Shown piece after piece: positions 8,472 through 17,482 of a stretch of 59,145 bases of DNA. The stretch lies in assembly GCF_015356855.1 (NCBI RefSeq), contig NZ_ARXR01000019.1:1-59145 (forward strand), given 5' to 3'. Source of the DNA: Alloalcanivorax venustensis ISO4 (lineage in GTDB: Bacteria; Pseudomonadota; Gammaproteobacteria; Pseudomonadales; Alcanivoracaceae). A program made the position numbers and the translations under genes. The notes under the pieces are model-generated. The model did no database searches. It was not told the origin of the DNA and saw nothing but the letters and a program-made list of their open reading frames with translations. Position 1 is the stretch's first letter. Each line of letters opens with the position of its first letter.

Positions 8472-9311
8472 TCAGGAACCGGTGGCCGCCTGACAGGCGC
8501 CGCGCCAGTGATCGATCAGAGTCCGGGCGATGCTGCCCGGCGGTGGGATGTGCGGCAATTCAGTGTGGTGGAACCAGCGGGCGTCGGTGATCTCGTCATC
8601 GTCGATACGGATCTCGCCGCCGGCGAAGGCGGCGTGGAAGCCCAGCATCAGGGAGTGCGGGAACGGCCAGGACTGGCTGGAGAAATAACGCAGGTCCTTC
8701 ACCCGGACGCCGGTCTCTTCCATGATTTCCCGGTGCACCGCCTGCTCGGCGGTTTCACCGGCCTCCATGAAGCCGGCCAGGCAGGAATAGAAACCTTCCG
8801 GGAAACGGGCGGAGTGCCCCAGCAGGGCGTATTCACCGTCGGTGACCAGCGCGATGATGCACGGGGTGATGCGCGGGTACTGGCGGTAATCGCAGGCGCT
8901 GCACAGCATCGCCAGCTCGGTGGGATGGGGCCGGGTCTCGGCACCGCAGCGGCTGCAGAAGCGATGATTCTGGCGCCAGCTGATCACCTGCAGGGCGCGC
9001 GCCGCCATGGTGAACTGGGTCTCGTCCAGGTGCCCCATCAGTTCCCGCAGGGGCATCGGGTAAAGCGGCCGGTCCGCCAGCTCATGGTCCGCCTGGCGGC
9101 ACACATAGCAGGGTTCGCCGTGCAGCAGGCCGATAAAGCGGTAATCCGGGTGGCCGCGCAGCAGAAACGACGGTGCGCGGGGAAGGCCCGGCGCCGGCGC
9201 CTGGTCGGTGTCCACGCACAGCTGCTGGTCGTGGATCACGAACAGCCAGGCCTCGTCGGCGTCGCGGGGCTCCGGCGCGGACAGGTCCATGGGAAAAAAG
9301 TCATTATCCAT
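8472..9311 (-). CDS. nudC: NADH pyrophosphatase / NAD-capped RNA decapping hydrolase NudC
   Basis: A 279-residue Nudix enzyme that hydrolyses NADH and removes NAD caps from RNA. Zinc-ribbon cysteines are C119, C122, C137 and C140. The Nudix box runs G180 to V202 (GFMEAGETAEQ, then REIMEETGV). The NudC-specific SQxWPFPxS motif follows at about 212-220. The start ATG at 9311 overlaps the end of fimL by 8 bp, implying coupling. Longer in-frame starts would add low-complexity residues that read as an off-frame copy of the end of fimL. The fimL-nudC order is also known, as I recall, in P. aeruginosa. Confidence 0.95.
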   Translation of the reverse strand: MDNDFFPMDLSAPEPRDADEAWLFVIHDQQLCVDTDQAPAPGLPRAPSFLLRGHPDYRFIGLLHGEPCYVCRQADHELADRPLYPMPLRELMGHLDETQFTMAARALQVISWRQNHRFCSRCGAETRPHPTELAMLCSACDYRQYPRITPCIIALVTDGEYALLGHSARFPEGFYSCLAGFMEAGETAEQAVHREIMEETGVRVKDLRYFSSQSWPFPHSLMLGFHAAFAGGEIRIDDDEITDARWFHHTELPHIPPPGSIARTLIDHWRGACQAATGS

Positions 9312-10986
9312 GCGTGCCTCGCTCCGCCAGCGGGTAGCCCAGCTCCGCCATCGCCTGCTCGGACACGTCCAGCACGCCCTCGCCGATCGGCTTCTGCTCT
9401 TCCATGCTTTCCAGATAGTAGTCGACCCCGGTGAGGGCGTCGGCCAGGGTCTCCATGGCCGGCTGGCCGGGCGGTTCGTCACCGCCGATCAGACGGGTTT
9501 CGATATGGGTGCGGCAGGCGCGGATCACCGCGCAGGCCCGCTCCAGCTCCAGGAACATCAGACCGCCGGAGACGCTGGCGAAGGTGCCGGGCAGATTGGT
9601 CAGGTGCATGGGGTCCCAGTTGTTCTCCATGTAGCTGGCCAGCGACCGTTTGGCCAGCGCCAGCCCGGCCCGGCACTCACCCACCACGGTCATGCGGGCG
9701 TCGTCGAGCTGGTAGAGGGAAATACGGGTGTTGGTGGCGTCCCGGCGCACATCGTCGGAGGGCGCCAGGCTGCGTTCCAGGCTGGCCACGGTGTTCTCGG
9801 CGGCCAGCAGGTCGTCCACCAGGGCGTGGAAATCCGGGCTGTCCGCGTCCACGTCCGAGGGCCAGTCGGCCACCTTGTCGGCGCGCTCGCGCAGCAGGTT
9901 GGCTTCGTGCTCCTTGCTGACCATTTCCAGGGTGCTGGCGATCCGGCGCAGACCGCCGGCGACGCCGGCGTAGTCGGTGTCCGCCACCCCCTGGGAGGCC
10001 AGATCCAGGGTTTCCTTCACCTGGTTGATTTCGTCCTTGAGCGCGCCCGCCACCGAGCGGATCACCGAACCCCGGGCGCCGGCCATCAACGCCAGCTCGC
10101 TCTGCAGCACGGTGTCGCTGACGCCGCGCTCCAGCCCGAACACGCCGCGCACCTCGGCGGCGGCGGTGCCGGTCCCGGAACCGAGACTGGCCAGGTACAG
10201 GCTTTCCTTGATCAGCAGCAGCGGCGCTTCCTGGGCCAGGGCCCGCTCGCCGTCGTAGACCAGCTTCTTCAGTTGCCGGTCGTACTGCGCCAGCAGCGCC
10301 TTGCGCGCCGGCGTGATCACCATGCGGTCTTCCGCCAGGGATTCGGTGGCGGCCCGCGCCACCCACCAGAAGCGGCTGTTGGCGCAGCGGCCGCAGAGAT
10401 TGTCGACCCGGGCCAGGGCCCGCGCCATCAGCCGCAGGTGCGCGTCGCGGTTATCGCCGCGCAGCAGCCCCAGCAGGCCGACCTGGTACATATGACGCAG
10501 ACGCCGCCCCTGTGCCAGCAGGGCCGCCGGGTCGCCCTCCTCCGGCTCCGGGCTGCGCGCCCGCGACAGGTCGACGCTGAAGAAATGGCTTTCCTGGATC
10601 AGCGGCTTGCCGCCGGCGCGGCGCAGTTCGTTGATGCCGCCGATCAGCATTTCGGGCAGGGTGCGGTCCTTGAGCTGGACGTACTCGAAATAGCGGCCCA
10701 GCAGTACGATGGCGTTGCCCAGGGCCTGCACCAGCGCCCAGCCGCCGTGGCGCTTGAGGCCTTCCACGGCCAGTTCCATTTCCTCGCTCATCAGGGTGGC
10801 CGCCGACAGCTCCAGCATCTGCGAGATGCCGCGCAATTGGTGAAAGGCTTCACCGCAACGATCCAGCGAGGTTCCCTCGTCCCGTTCCTCGGCGAACGCC
10901 TCAAGGCTGGCTTCCGCCTCGCTCAACGTGGCGTCGATGGACTCCTTGAGAAACGTCAGGGAGGTGGTGTTGGTGATGGCGACCAT
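9304..10986 (-). CDS. fimL: FimL-like protein, ChpA N-terminal homologue
   Basis: A 560-residue cytosolic protein resembling the N-terminal Hpt-like part of the twitching-motility kinase ChpA, with no CheA catalytic, CheW-like or receiver domain. This is the architecture of P. aeruginosa FimL, a scaffold that links the Pil-Chp chemosensory system to adenylate cyclase CyaB and type IV pilus function. The conserved block RLRHMYQVGLLGLLR is present. The first Hpt-like helix reads H49-Q-L-R-G, a canonical phosphotransfer-type motif. Start ATG has GGAGAG upstream. It heads the leftward run, followed by nudC with overlap. Confidence 0.85.
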   Translation of the reverse strand: MVAITNTTSLTFLKESIDATLSEAEASLEAFAEERDEGTSLDRCGEAFHQLRGISQMLELSAATLMSEEMELAVEGLKRHGGWALVQALGNAIVLLGRYFEYVQLKDRTLPEMLIGGINELRRAGGKPLIQESHFFSVDLSRARSPEPEEGDPAALLAQGRRLRHMYQVGLLGLLRGDNRDAHLRLMARALARVDNLCGRCANSRFWWVARAATESLAEDRMVITPARKALLAQYDRQLKKLVYDGERALAQEAPLLLIKESLYLASLGSGTGTAAAEVRGVFGLERGVSDTVLQSELALMAGARGSVIRSVAGALKDEINQVKETLDLASQGVADTDYAGVAGGLRRIASTLEMVSKEHEANLLRERADKVADWPSDVDADSPDFHALVDDLLAAENTVASLERSLAPSDDVRRDATNTRISLYQLDDARMTVVGECRAGLALAKRSLASYMENNWDPMHLTNLPGTFASVSGGLMFLELERACAVIRACRTHIETRLIGGDEPPGQPAMETLADALTGVDYYLESMEEQKPIGEGVLDVSEQAMAELGYPLAERGTHG

Positions 10987-11236
10987 GAACTCTCCGGAAA
11001 CCCCTGCTGATTATTAAAAGCGTTTTGAACTTTCTCACGGCGTTCAACAATGCGTCAACTTTCAAACGTAAGCAACTGATTTGGCGGCATATTGTTAACA
11101 GGCACACAGGCCGGCGCCGGTTTCCGCCGTGGCGTGAAGGCGTTCATCCCCGGCTCGTCGACTGTACCCCGGCATCGGAAGTGCTTATGATTGCGCCGCC
11201 CATCCGTTCTCCTTACATTTAGCAGGAAGTAGTGCC

Positions 11237-12829
11237 ATGTACGCCCAGTTCGGCCGCGCCTTCGGTCAGAATTTCCTGGGGCAAGCCCCCGCCTGGTACA
11301 AGTACACCATCGTGGTGTTTTTGCTGATCAACCCGCTGGTCGCCTGGACCCTGGGCGAAGCAACGGCAGGCTGGCTGTTGCTGGCGGAGTTCATCTTCAC
11401 CCTGGCCATGGCGCTGAAGTGCTACCCGCTGCAGCCGGGCGGCCTGCTGGCGATCGAAGCCCTGCTGATCGGCCTCACCTCGCCGGACACCGTCCTGCAT
11501 AAAGTCGAAGGCAACCTGGAAGTGCTGCTGCTGTTGATTTTCATGGTGGCGGGCATCTTCTTCCTGAAGGACCTTCTTCTATATACCTTTACCCGAATTC
11601 TGCTGGGCGTGAAATCGAAGATCCGCCTGAGCCTGCTGTTCGCTCTGGCGGCGGCCTTCCTGTCCGCGTTCCTGGACGCGCTGACCGTGACCGCGGTGGT
11701 GATCGCGGTGTGCACCGGCTTCTTCGGCATCTACCACAAGGTGGCGTCGGGCAAGACCTTCCAGCAAAAGCACGACCACGGCGACGACACCACGGTGGAG
11801 GATCTGCACCGGGAAGACCTGCGCCGTTTCCGCGCCTTCCTGCGCAGCCTGCTGATGCACGCCGCCGTGGGCACCGCCCTGGGCGGCGTCTGCACCCTGG
11901 TGGGCGAGCCCCAGAACCTGCTGATCGCCACCAAGGCGCAGTGGGAGTTCGGCGAGTTCTTCCTGCGCATGGCGCCGGTGAGCCTGCCGGTGCTGGCCAT
12001 GGGCCTGCTCACCTGCCTGTTTCTGGAATGGAGCGGCAGCTTCGGCTACGGCGAGGAGATTCCCGAGAAGGTCGAGGGGATCATGCGCCAGTACGCCCGC
12101 GAGCAGGACGACCGCCGCACCACCCGGGACAAGGTCAATCTGGTGGTGCAGGGCTTCATCGCGCTGTGGCTGGTGGTGGGGCTCGCCACCCACGCCGCGT
12201 CCGTGGGTCTGGTGGGTCTGAGCGTGATCATCCTCGCCACCGCGTTCTGCGGCATCATCGAGGAGCACCGCCTGGGCCAGGCGTTCGAGGAGGCGCTGCC
12301 GTTCGCCGCCCTGCTCACCGTGTTCTTCGCGGTGGTGGCGGTGATCGCCGACCAGCAGCTGTTCACCCCGGTGATCGACTATGTGCTGAGCCTCGACCGC
12401 GGCGTCCAGGGCTCCGCCTTCTATATGGCCAACGGCGTGCTGTCGGCGGTGTCGGACAACGTGTTCGTGGCCTCGGTGTACGTGGACGAGGTGGCCAAGG
12501 CGCTGGTCAACGGGGAAATCGACCGGGACACCTTCGATCTGCTGGCGGTGGCGATCAACACCGGCACCAATATTCCTTCGGTGGCCACCCCCAACGGGCA
12601 GGCGGCGTTCCTGTTCCTGCTCACCTCCGCCCTGGCGCCGCTGGTGCGGCTGTCCTACGGCCGCATGGTGATCATGGCCCTGCCCTACACCATCGTCATG
12701 ACGCTGACCGGTCTGATCATGACCGCCACGCTTCTCGAGCCCGCCACCGAGTACATGTACGAGCACGGCTGGATCACCCACCACGAGCCCAGCGATCTGA
12801 AAATGGACGCCGAGCCTTCCGCCCACTAA
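11237..12829 (+). CDS. nhaB: Na+/H+ antiporter NhaB
   Basis: A 530-residue polytopic inner-membrane antiporter that exports Na+ in exchange for H+, important for pH and salt balance. Length and the GQAPAWYK N-terminus, [23 protein letters not shown] and [20 protein letters not shown] segments are those of NhaB. AGGAAG lies about 8 bp before the ATG. The 250-bp gap to fimL must hold divergent promoters. It converges on dnaQ with 25 bp between the stops. Confidence 0.96.
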   Translation: MYAQFGRAFGQNFLGQAPAWYKYTIVVFLLINPLVAWTLGEATAGWLLLAEFIFTLAMALKCYPLQPGGLLAIEALLIGLTSPDTVLHKVEGNLEVLLLLIFMVAGIFFLKDLLLYTFTRILLGVKSKIRLSLLFALAAAFLSAFLDALTVTAVVIAVCTGFFGIYHKVASGKTFQQKHDHGDDTTVEDLHREDLRRFRAFLRSLLMHAAVGTALGGVCTLVGEPQNLLIATKAQWEFGEFFLRMAPVSLPVLAMGLLTCLFLEWSGSFGYGEEIPEKVEGIMRQYAREQDDRRTTRDKVNLVVQGFIALWLVVGLATHAASVGLVGLSVIILATAFCGIIEEHRLGQAFEEALPFAALLTVFFAVVAVIADQQLFTPVIDYVLSLDRGVQGSAFYMANGVLSAVSDNVFVASVYVDEVAKALVNGEIDRDTFDLLAVAINTGTNIPSVATPNGQAAFLFLLTSALAPLVRLSYGRMVIMALPYTIVMTLTGLIMTATLLEPATEYMYEHGWITHHEPSDLKMDAEPSAH

Positions 12830-12854
12830 GGGCGCGGCTCGCCGCCGGCGGCGG

Positions 12855-13574
12855 TTACTGCTCCAGTTCCTGCCACAGGGTCATCTGACCCCGGCTCTCG
12901 GCCATCGCTTCCAGCTTCTTGCGGTGGCGCTCCAGGTCCGTGTCCGAGGCCCGCACCACCGCCAGACGCGGCCGGTCCGCCGTCAGGCGGCGAATCGCTT
13001 CGGCCTGCTCGCTGCCCTGCTCGCCGGCGTCCGCGCCGCCCAGGGACAGCTTGGTCTGGCCGCCGGTCATCGCCAGGTAGACGTCGGCGAGAATCTCCGC
13101 GTCCAGCAGCGCGCCGTGCAGCTCCCGGTGGGCGTTCTCCACATCGTAACGGCGGCACAGGGCGTCCAGGCTGTTCTTCTGGCCCGGGTGCAGATCCCGG
13201 GCCATTTTCAGGGTATCCAGAATCCGGCAGCGTTCGGCGACGGCGCCCCATTTGCCGCCCAGGCGCCGCAATTCGTGGTCGAGGAACCCGACGTCGAACG
13301 GCGCGTTGTGAATCACCAGCTCGGCGCCGTCCACGAAGGTCATGAACTCTTCGGCGATCTGCTCGAAGGTGGGCTTGTCGGCGAGGAACTCCCGGGTAAT
13401 GCCGTGCACCTCCAGGGCGCCCTCATCGATATCCCGCTCCGGGTTGATGTACAGGTGCAGGTTGTTGCCGGTGAGCCGCCGGTTGCGCAGCTCCACGCAG
13501 CCGATTTCGATGATCCGGTGCCCGGACAGCGGGTCCAGGCCGGTGGTCTCGGTATCCAGAACGATCTGTCTCAT
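12855..13574 (-). CDS. dnaQ: DNA polymerase III epsilon subunit (proofreading exonuclease)
   Basis: A 239-residue DEDDh 3'-5' exonuclease. Exo I is D7-T-E9 (LDTETTG), Exo II is in [13 protein letters not shown], and Exo III is [14 protein letters not shown]. The short C-terminal tail after about residue 190 is the region that binds the alpha subunit. Its ATG overlaps the rnhA stop in a 4-bp TGA/ATG arrangement, so it is translated from the rnhA message. Confidence 0.96.
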   Translation of the reverse strand: MRQIVLDTETTGLDPLSGHRIIEIGCVELRNRRLTGNNLHLYINPERDIDEGALEVHGITREFLADKPTFEQIAEEFMTFVDGAELVIHNAPFDVGFLDHELRRLGGKWGAVAERCRILDTLKMARDLHPGQKNSLDALCRRYDVENAHRELHGALLDAEILADVYLAMTGGQTKLSLGGADAGEQGSEQAEAIRRLTADRPRLAVVRASDTDLERHRKKLEAMAESRGQMTLWQELEQ

Positions 13575-14014
13575 GCGCCGATCTCCGCTTCGTCGATACC
13601 CCGGTTGGCGAGCCGGTCGGCGCGCTCATTCTCGCTGTGGCCGCTGTGGCCGCGCACCCAGTGCCATTTGACCCGGTGCCGTTCGGCGGCGGTCTCCAGG
13701 CGCTGCCAGAGGTCCTTGTTGACCACCGGCTTCTTGGCGGCGGTTTGCCAGTTGCGCTTTTTCCAGTTGGCCAGCCACTCGGTAATGCCCTTGCGGACAT
13801 ACTGGGAGTCGGTGGTCAGATTGACCTCGCAGGGGTCCTTGAGCGCTTCCAGGGCCTGGATCGCGGCCATCAGCTCCATGCGGTTGTTGGTGGTATGGGG
13901 CTCGCCGCCGAACAGTTCCTTTTCCTTGTCGCCGTAACGCAAGATCGCGCCCCATCCCCCGGGGCCCGGGTTACCACGGCAGGCGCCGTCGGTAAAAATA
14001 TCCACCTGCTTCAA
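13571..14014 (-). CDS. rnhA: Ribonuclease HI
   Basis: A 147-residue enzyme that cuts the RNA strand of RNA-DNA hybrids (R-loops, Okazaki primers). The catalytic carboxylates are D9 ([15 protein letters not shown]), E47 (NRMELMA), D69 (TTDSQY) and D133 (NERADRLA). It lies between the methyltransferase gene (6-bp gap) and dnaQ (4-bp overlap), the usual rnhA-dnaQ pair, here in the same direction. Confidence 0.97.
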   Translation of the reverse strand: MKQVDIFTDGACRGNPGPGGWGAILRYGDKEKELFGGEPHTTNNRMELMAAIQALEALKDPCEVNLTTDSQYVRKGITEWLANWKKRNWQTAAKKPVVNKDLWQRLETAAERHRVKWHWVRGHSGHSENERADRLANRGIDEAEIGA

Positions 14015-14020
14015 AAGCCG

Positions 14021-14836
14021 TTACTCCGTATTTCGTTGTTGTCGCCAGCGCGCCACCGGCACCGATACCACCGTGGGGCCCTGCTGGCGGCTGAAGCCGG
14101 CGGTCGCCGGCAAGGGACGCATCATGGCGGCGCGTTTGCGGGCCACCAGCAGATACACGCCGCCGTTGCGCCACCAGAAGCGCCGCCCCAGCCAGTCCAG
14201 CCAGCGCAAACGGGCGCGGCCCCGGTCGCCGACGGGCAGATTGTAGAACCCGCTGGCCACGCCCTCCACTTCAAAACCCAGTACGTTCAGCCAGTCGCTG
14301 ACCCGGTAAGGACGGAAATAGCGGCCGTTCCAGCCGGGCCGCTGGCCGCCGCGCCGGAACCAGCGCGCCAGCCCCATAATGCTCAGGGGGTGGAAGCCGA
14401 CCACCGCGAGCACGCCGCCCGGGGCCACGCAGCGGGCCGCCTCGCGCAGCACCTGATGGGGGGCGTCGTGGAATTCCAGACAATGGTGCAGCAGCACCAC
14501 GTCGACGCTGTTCTTGGCGATCGGCAGCGACTGCGGGCAGGCTTCCAGGGCCACCCGGCTGGTGGCCTGGCGCCCGCCTTCCACCGGCATCGGTGTCACC
14601 GAACAGCGCCACGGCAGACGAATGTCGCGCAGCATGTCCTGGCAACGGCCGCCGCTGACTTCCACCGCGCGCTGGCCCACCAGCCGGGGGGTCCATTCGG
14701 CGACGATGGCGCGTTCCGCCTCCAGCACCGCCTGGCCGGCCTGGGTGTCCTGCCACTCATTGAACCGTTCCAGCATGTCCGCCGGCTGGCGGCGGAACGG
14801 TGATCTCGACAGCGGGGGTAACTGCATCGCTGACAT
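14021..14836 (-). CDS. Class I SAM-dependent methyltransferase
   Basis: A 271-residue protein with a methyltransferase domain at about 50-170. The SAM-binding strand is the divergent VEVSGGRCQDML instead of a strict GxGxG. A VDVVLLHHCLEFHDAPHQVLREAARCVAPGGVL block is typical of the DUF4942/UbiE-like class. The basic C-terminus (about 215-271) is rich in Arg and Trp. The family is regularly encoded beside gloB and rnhA, and its substrate is unknown. An ATG with GGGAGAA upstream starts the gene; a second ATG three codons later is possible. It is divergent from gloB. Confidence 0.85.
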   Translation of the reverse strand: MSAMQLPPLSRSPFRRQPADMLERFNEWQDTQAGQAVLEAERAIVAEWTPRLVGQRAVEVSGGRCQDMLRDIRLPWRCSVTPMPVEGGRQATSRVALEACPQSLPIAKNSVDVVLLHHCLEFHDAPHQVLREAARCVAPGGVLAVVGFHPLSIMGLARWFRRGGQRPGWNGRYFRPYRVSDWLNVLGFEVEGVASGFYNLPVGDRGRARLRWLDWLGRRFWWRNGGVYLLVARKRAAMMRPLPATAGFSRQQGPTVVSVPVARWRQQRNTE

Positions 14837-14892
14837 TTCTCCCTTGGAACTGTAGGGTTACATCCAAGCATTCAAGCGAAGGGTAACACGTC

Positions 14893-15666
14893 ATGCTGCA
14901 AGCCCCTACGGCCATCCCGGCCTTCAATGACAACTACATTTGGGCGATTCGCGACGGCGATCAATGCGTGATCGTGGACCCGGGCGACGCCGCCCCGGTG
15001 GAGGCCTGGCTGAGCGACCAGGGCCTGGCCCTGAGCGCGCTGCTGATTACCCATCACCACCCGGATCACGTGGGCGGGGTCTCCGCCCTGTGCCGGGATC
15101 GGGATATTCCGGTGTACGGCCCGGCCCGGGAAACCATTCCGGAAATGGACCACCCGCTGGGCGACGGCGACCGCGTTCGTCTGGCCACGCCGGACCTGGA
15201 ACTGGACGTGCTGGAAGTGCCCGGCCACACCCTGGGGCACATTGCTTTCTACGCCCCCCGCCAGGGCTGGTTGTTCTGCGGCGACACCCTGTTCGCCGGC
15301 GGCTGCGGGCGGCTGTTCGAAGGCACCCCGGAGCAGATGCACCACTCCCTAACGCGGCTGGCCGGCCTGCCCGAGGACACCCAGGTGTTCTGCGCCCATG
15401 AGTACACCCTGGCCAACCTGCGCTTCGCGGCCACCGTATCCCCCGAGGATCCGGCGGTAAGCGACCGGCTTGCCCGGGTCAGCGCCCTGCGCGAACAGGA
15501 CCGCATCACGGTGCCCTCCACCATCGGCGAGGAGAAGCGCACCAACCCGTTTCTGCGCGCGGCGGACCCGCAACTGCGCCAAGCGTGCGAAGCCCGTTTC
15601 GGGAAAGCGCCGGAAACCAACGTGGACAGTTTTGCGGCCCTGCGCCGCTGGAAGGACTCCGCCTGA
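14893..15666 (+). CDS. gloB: Hydroxyacylglutathione hydrolase (glyoxalase II)
   Basis: A 257-residue metallo-beta-lactamase-fold enzyme that hydrolyses S-lactoylglutathione to lactate and glutathione, completing methylglyoxal detoxification. The dinuclear metal motif is T53-H-H-H-P-D-H59. Further ligands lie in VPGHTLGHI and CGDTLFAGGCGR, and the C-terminal KRTNPFLR signature is present. It shares a 56-bp divergent promoter region with the methyltransferase gene. Confidence 0.96.
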   Translation: MLQAPTAIPAFNDNYIWAIRDGDQCVIVDPGDAAPVEAWLSDQGLALSALLITHHHPDHVGGVSALCRDRDIPVYGPARETIPEMDHPLGDGDRVRLATPDLELDVLEVPGHTLGHIAFYAPRQGWLFCGDTLFAGGCGRLFEGTPEQMHHSLTRLAGLPEDTQVFCAHEYTLANLRFAATVSPEDPAVSDRLARVSALREQDRITVPSTIGEEKRTNPFLRAADPQLRQACEARFGKAPETNVDSFAALRRWKDSA

Positions 15667-15691
15667 AGCGCGGTCCGGCGGCGATTTCTCC

Positions 15692-15720
15692 TTGCCGGGA
15701 TCGCCGCCCCTGCCTAGAAT
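15692..15720 (+). promoter_or_regulatory. Sigma-70-type promoter for mltD
   Basis: TTGCCG (15692-15697) and TAGAAT (15715-15720) are spaced by exactly 17 bp. They lie 31 bp before the mltD start, between gloB and mltD. Confidence 0.6.
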
Positions 15721-15751
15721 CAACTTAAAATTCGAATCGTATATTATTGTT

Positions 15752-17344
15752 ATGAATAAACTTCTTGGTTGTGCAGCCCTGGGGCTCGCGCTGATGGTAG
15801 GCGCTTGTGCCACGAAACCCGAGGTGGACGACCTGCCTCCCATGCCGCCGGCGGAGCCCTCCGTCAAAGACCCGGGGCTCGCCAACGGCATGCCGGAACC
15901 GGTTGAGCCCGCCGCCGACCAGGAAGAAAGCACGCAGCAGGATCTGTGGGCGCGGATTCGCGACGGCTACGCGCTGGACCTGCATCAGGACCGGGAGCGC
16001 GTGCGCCTGCAGCGCAAGTGGTACGCCCGCCACCCGAGCTATTTCACCCGCGTCACGGAGCGCGCCGAGCGCTATCTGCACTTTATCGTCGAGGAAGCGG
16101 AGCGCCGCGACATGCCGCTGGAGCTGGTGATGCTGCCGGTGGTGGAAAGCGCCTTCGACCCGTTCGCCTACTCCCACGGCCGCGCCGCCGGCCCCTGGCA
16201 GTTCATTCCGTCCACCGGCAAGTATTTCGGGCTCGACCAGACCTGGTGGTACGACGGCCGCCGCGACATCACCCTTTCCACCCGCGCCGCCCTGGACTAC
16301 CTGCAGCAGCTTTCCGAGCGCTTCGACGGCGACTGGCTGCTGGCCCTGGCGTCCTACAACGCCGGCGGCGGCACCGTCTCCCGAGCCCGGCGCCGCAACG
16401 AGGAAGCCGGCCGCCCCACCGATTTCTGGCACCTGGACCTGCCCCGCGAAACCACCGCCTATGTGCCCAAGCTGCTGGCGGTGGCGGAGATCGTCCGCGA
16501 CCCGCGGCGCTACGGCGTCACCCTGCACCCAATGGCCGACCAGCCCTACTTTGAAGAAGTGGACGTGGGCGGCCAGATCGACCTGGCCCAGGCCGCCAGC
16601 CTGGCGGAGATCTCCACCGAAGAGCTCTACCTGCTGAATCCGGCGTTCAACCGCTGGGCGACCGCCCCGGAAGGCCCGCACACCCTGCTGGTGCCGGTGG
16701 GCAGCGCCGACGCCTTCCGCGAGCGGGTGGCGGACCTACCGCAGGAAGAACGCATGCGCTGGCACCGCTACACCATTCGCAGCGGCGATTCGCTGAGCCG
16801 CATCGCCCGCGCCCACCGCACCACCCCGGCGGTGCTCCGCGACATCAACGATCTGTCCGGCAACACCATTATCGCCGGCCGCACCCTGTTGATTCCGGAA
16901 CCCTCCCAGGATCAGTACAAACTGAGCGCCGACCAGCGGCTGGCGGACAACCAGGGCCGGCAGCGCGGCAAGCGCCAGCGCGTGGATCACCGGGTCGCCG
17001 CCGGGGACACGCTGTGGCAGATCGCGCGGGAGAACGACGTCAGCGTGCGGGCGCTGGCGAAATGGAACAATATGGCCCCCGGCGACCCGCTGCGCGTGGG
17101 CCAGACCCTGGCGGTGTGGCGCGAAGACGGCCCGGCGGCCACGGTGCGCGCCGAGGAGCGCGAGGAAATGATTCGCAAGGTGCGCTACTCCGTGCGTCGC
17201 GGGGATTCACTGCACGCTATCGCCAACCGCTTTAACGTGTCGGTGAATCAGATTCGCGACTGGAATGACCGCCTGGAGAAAAGCCGCTATCTGCAACCCG
17301 GCGACAATCTGACGCTGTATGTGGATGTGCGCAACGCGCCTTAA
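15752..17344 (+). CDS. mltD: Membrane-bound lytic murein transglycosylase D
   Basis: A 530-residue lipoprotein. The signal peptide ends in a VGAC lipobox (lipidated C19), and an SLT domain follows at about 105-260. Catalytic E132 lies in VVESAFDP, with GPWQFIPSTG downstream. Three LysM peptidoglycan-binding repeats follow: about 330-380, 410-455 and 475-530 (RSGDSLSRIA, AAGDTLWQIA, RRGDSLHAIA). It cleaves murein to 1,6-anhydromuropeptides at the outer membrane. ATG at 15752 is fixed by the signal peptide; no good Shine-Dalgarno precedes it, only AT-rich sequence. Confidence 0.94.
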   Translation: MNKLLGCAALGLALMVGACATKPEVDDLPPMPPAEPSVKDPGLANGMPEPVEPAADQEESTQQDLWARIRDGYALDLHQDRERVRLQRKWYARHPSYFTRVTERAERYLHFIVEEAERRDMPLELVMLPVVESAFDPFAYSHGRAAGPWQFIPSTGKYFGLDQTWWYDGRRDITLSTRAALDYLQQLSERFDGDWLLALASYNAGGGTVSRARRRNEEAGRPTDFWHLDLPRETTAYVPKLLAVAEIVRDPRRYGVTLHPMADQPYFEEVDVGGQIDLAQAASLAEISTEELYLLNPAFNRWATAPEGPHTLLVPVGSADAFRERVADLPQEERMRWHRYTIRSGDSLSRIARAHRTTPAVLRDINDLSGNTIIAGRTLLIPEPSQDQYKLSADQRLADNQGRQRGKRQRVDHRVAAGDTLWQIARENDVSVRALAKWNNMAPGDPLRVGQTLAVWREDGPAATVRAEEREEMIRKVRYSVRRGDSLHAIANRFNVSVNQIRDWNDRLEKSRYLQPGDNLTLYVDVRNAP

Positions 17345-17417
17345 GCGGATCAGGCGCGACGGCCCGCTTCGCCGGTGAACCCGGCCGGCGAGCGCGGGTC
17401 ACAGTAAGCAGTGCCAT

Positions 17418-17446
17418 TTGGCGATCCCCATCGCCTGGGCTATGGT
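17418..17446 (+). promoter_or_regulatory. Candidate promoter for the yejABEF operon
   Basis: TTGGCG (17418-17423) and TATGGT (17441-17446) are 17 bp apart and lie 36 bp before yejA. A GC-rich hairpin without a T-run (about 17362-17399) lies upstream and may partly end mltD transcription. Confidence 0.4.
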
Positions 17447-17482
17447 GACGCCAAAGACCCCACCAAGGAGTCCACAATAACG

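Noticed and set aside
17362-17399. GC-rich hairpin after mltD as an intrinsic terminator
   Set aside because: The stem is good but no T-run follows on either strand; it is mentioned only with the yejA promoter.
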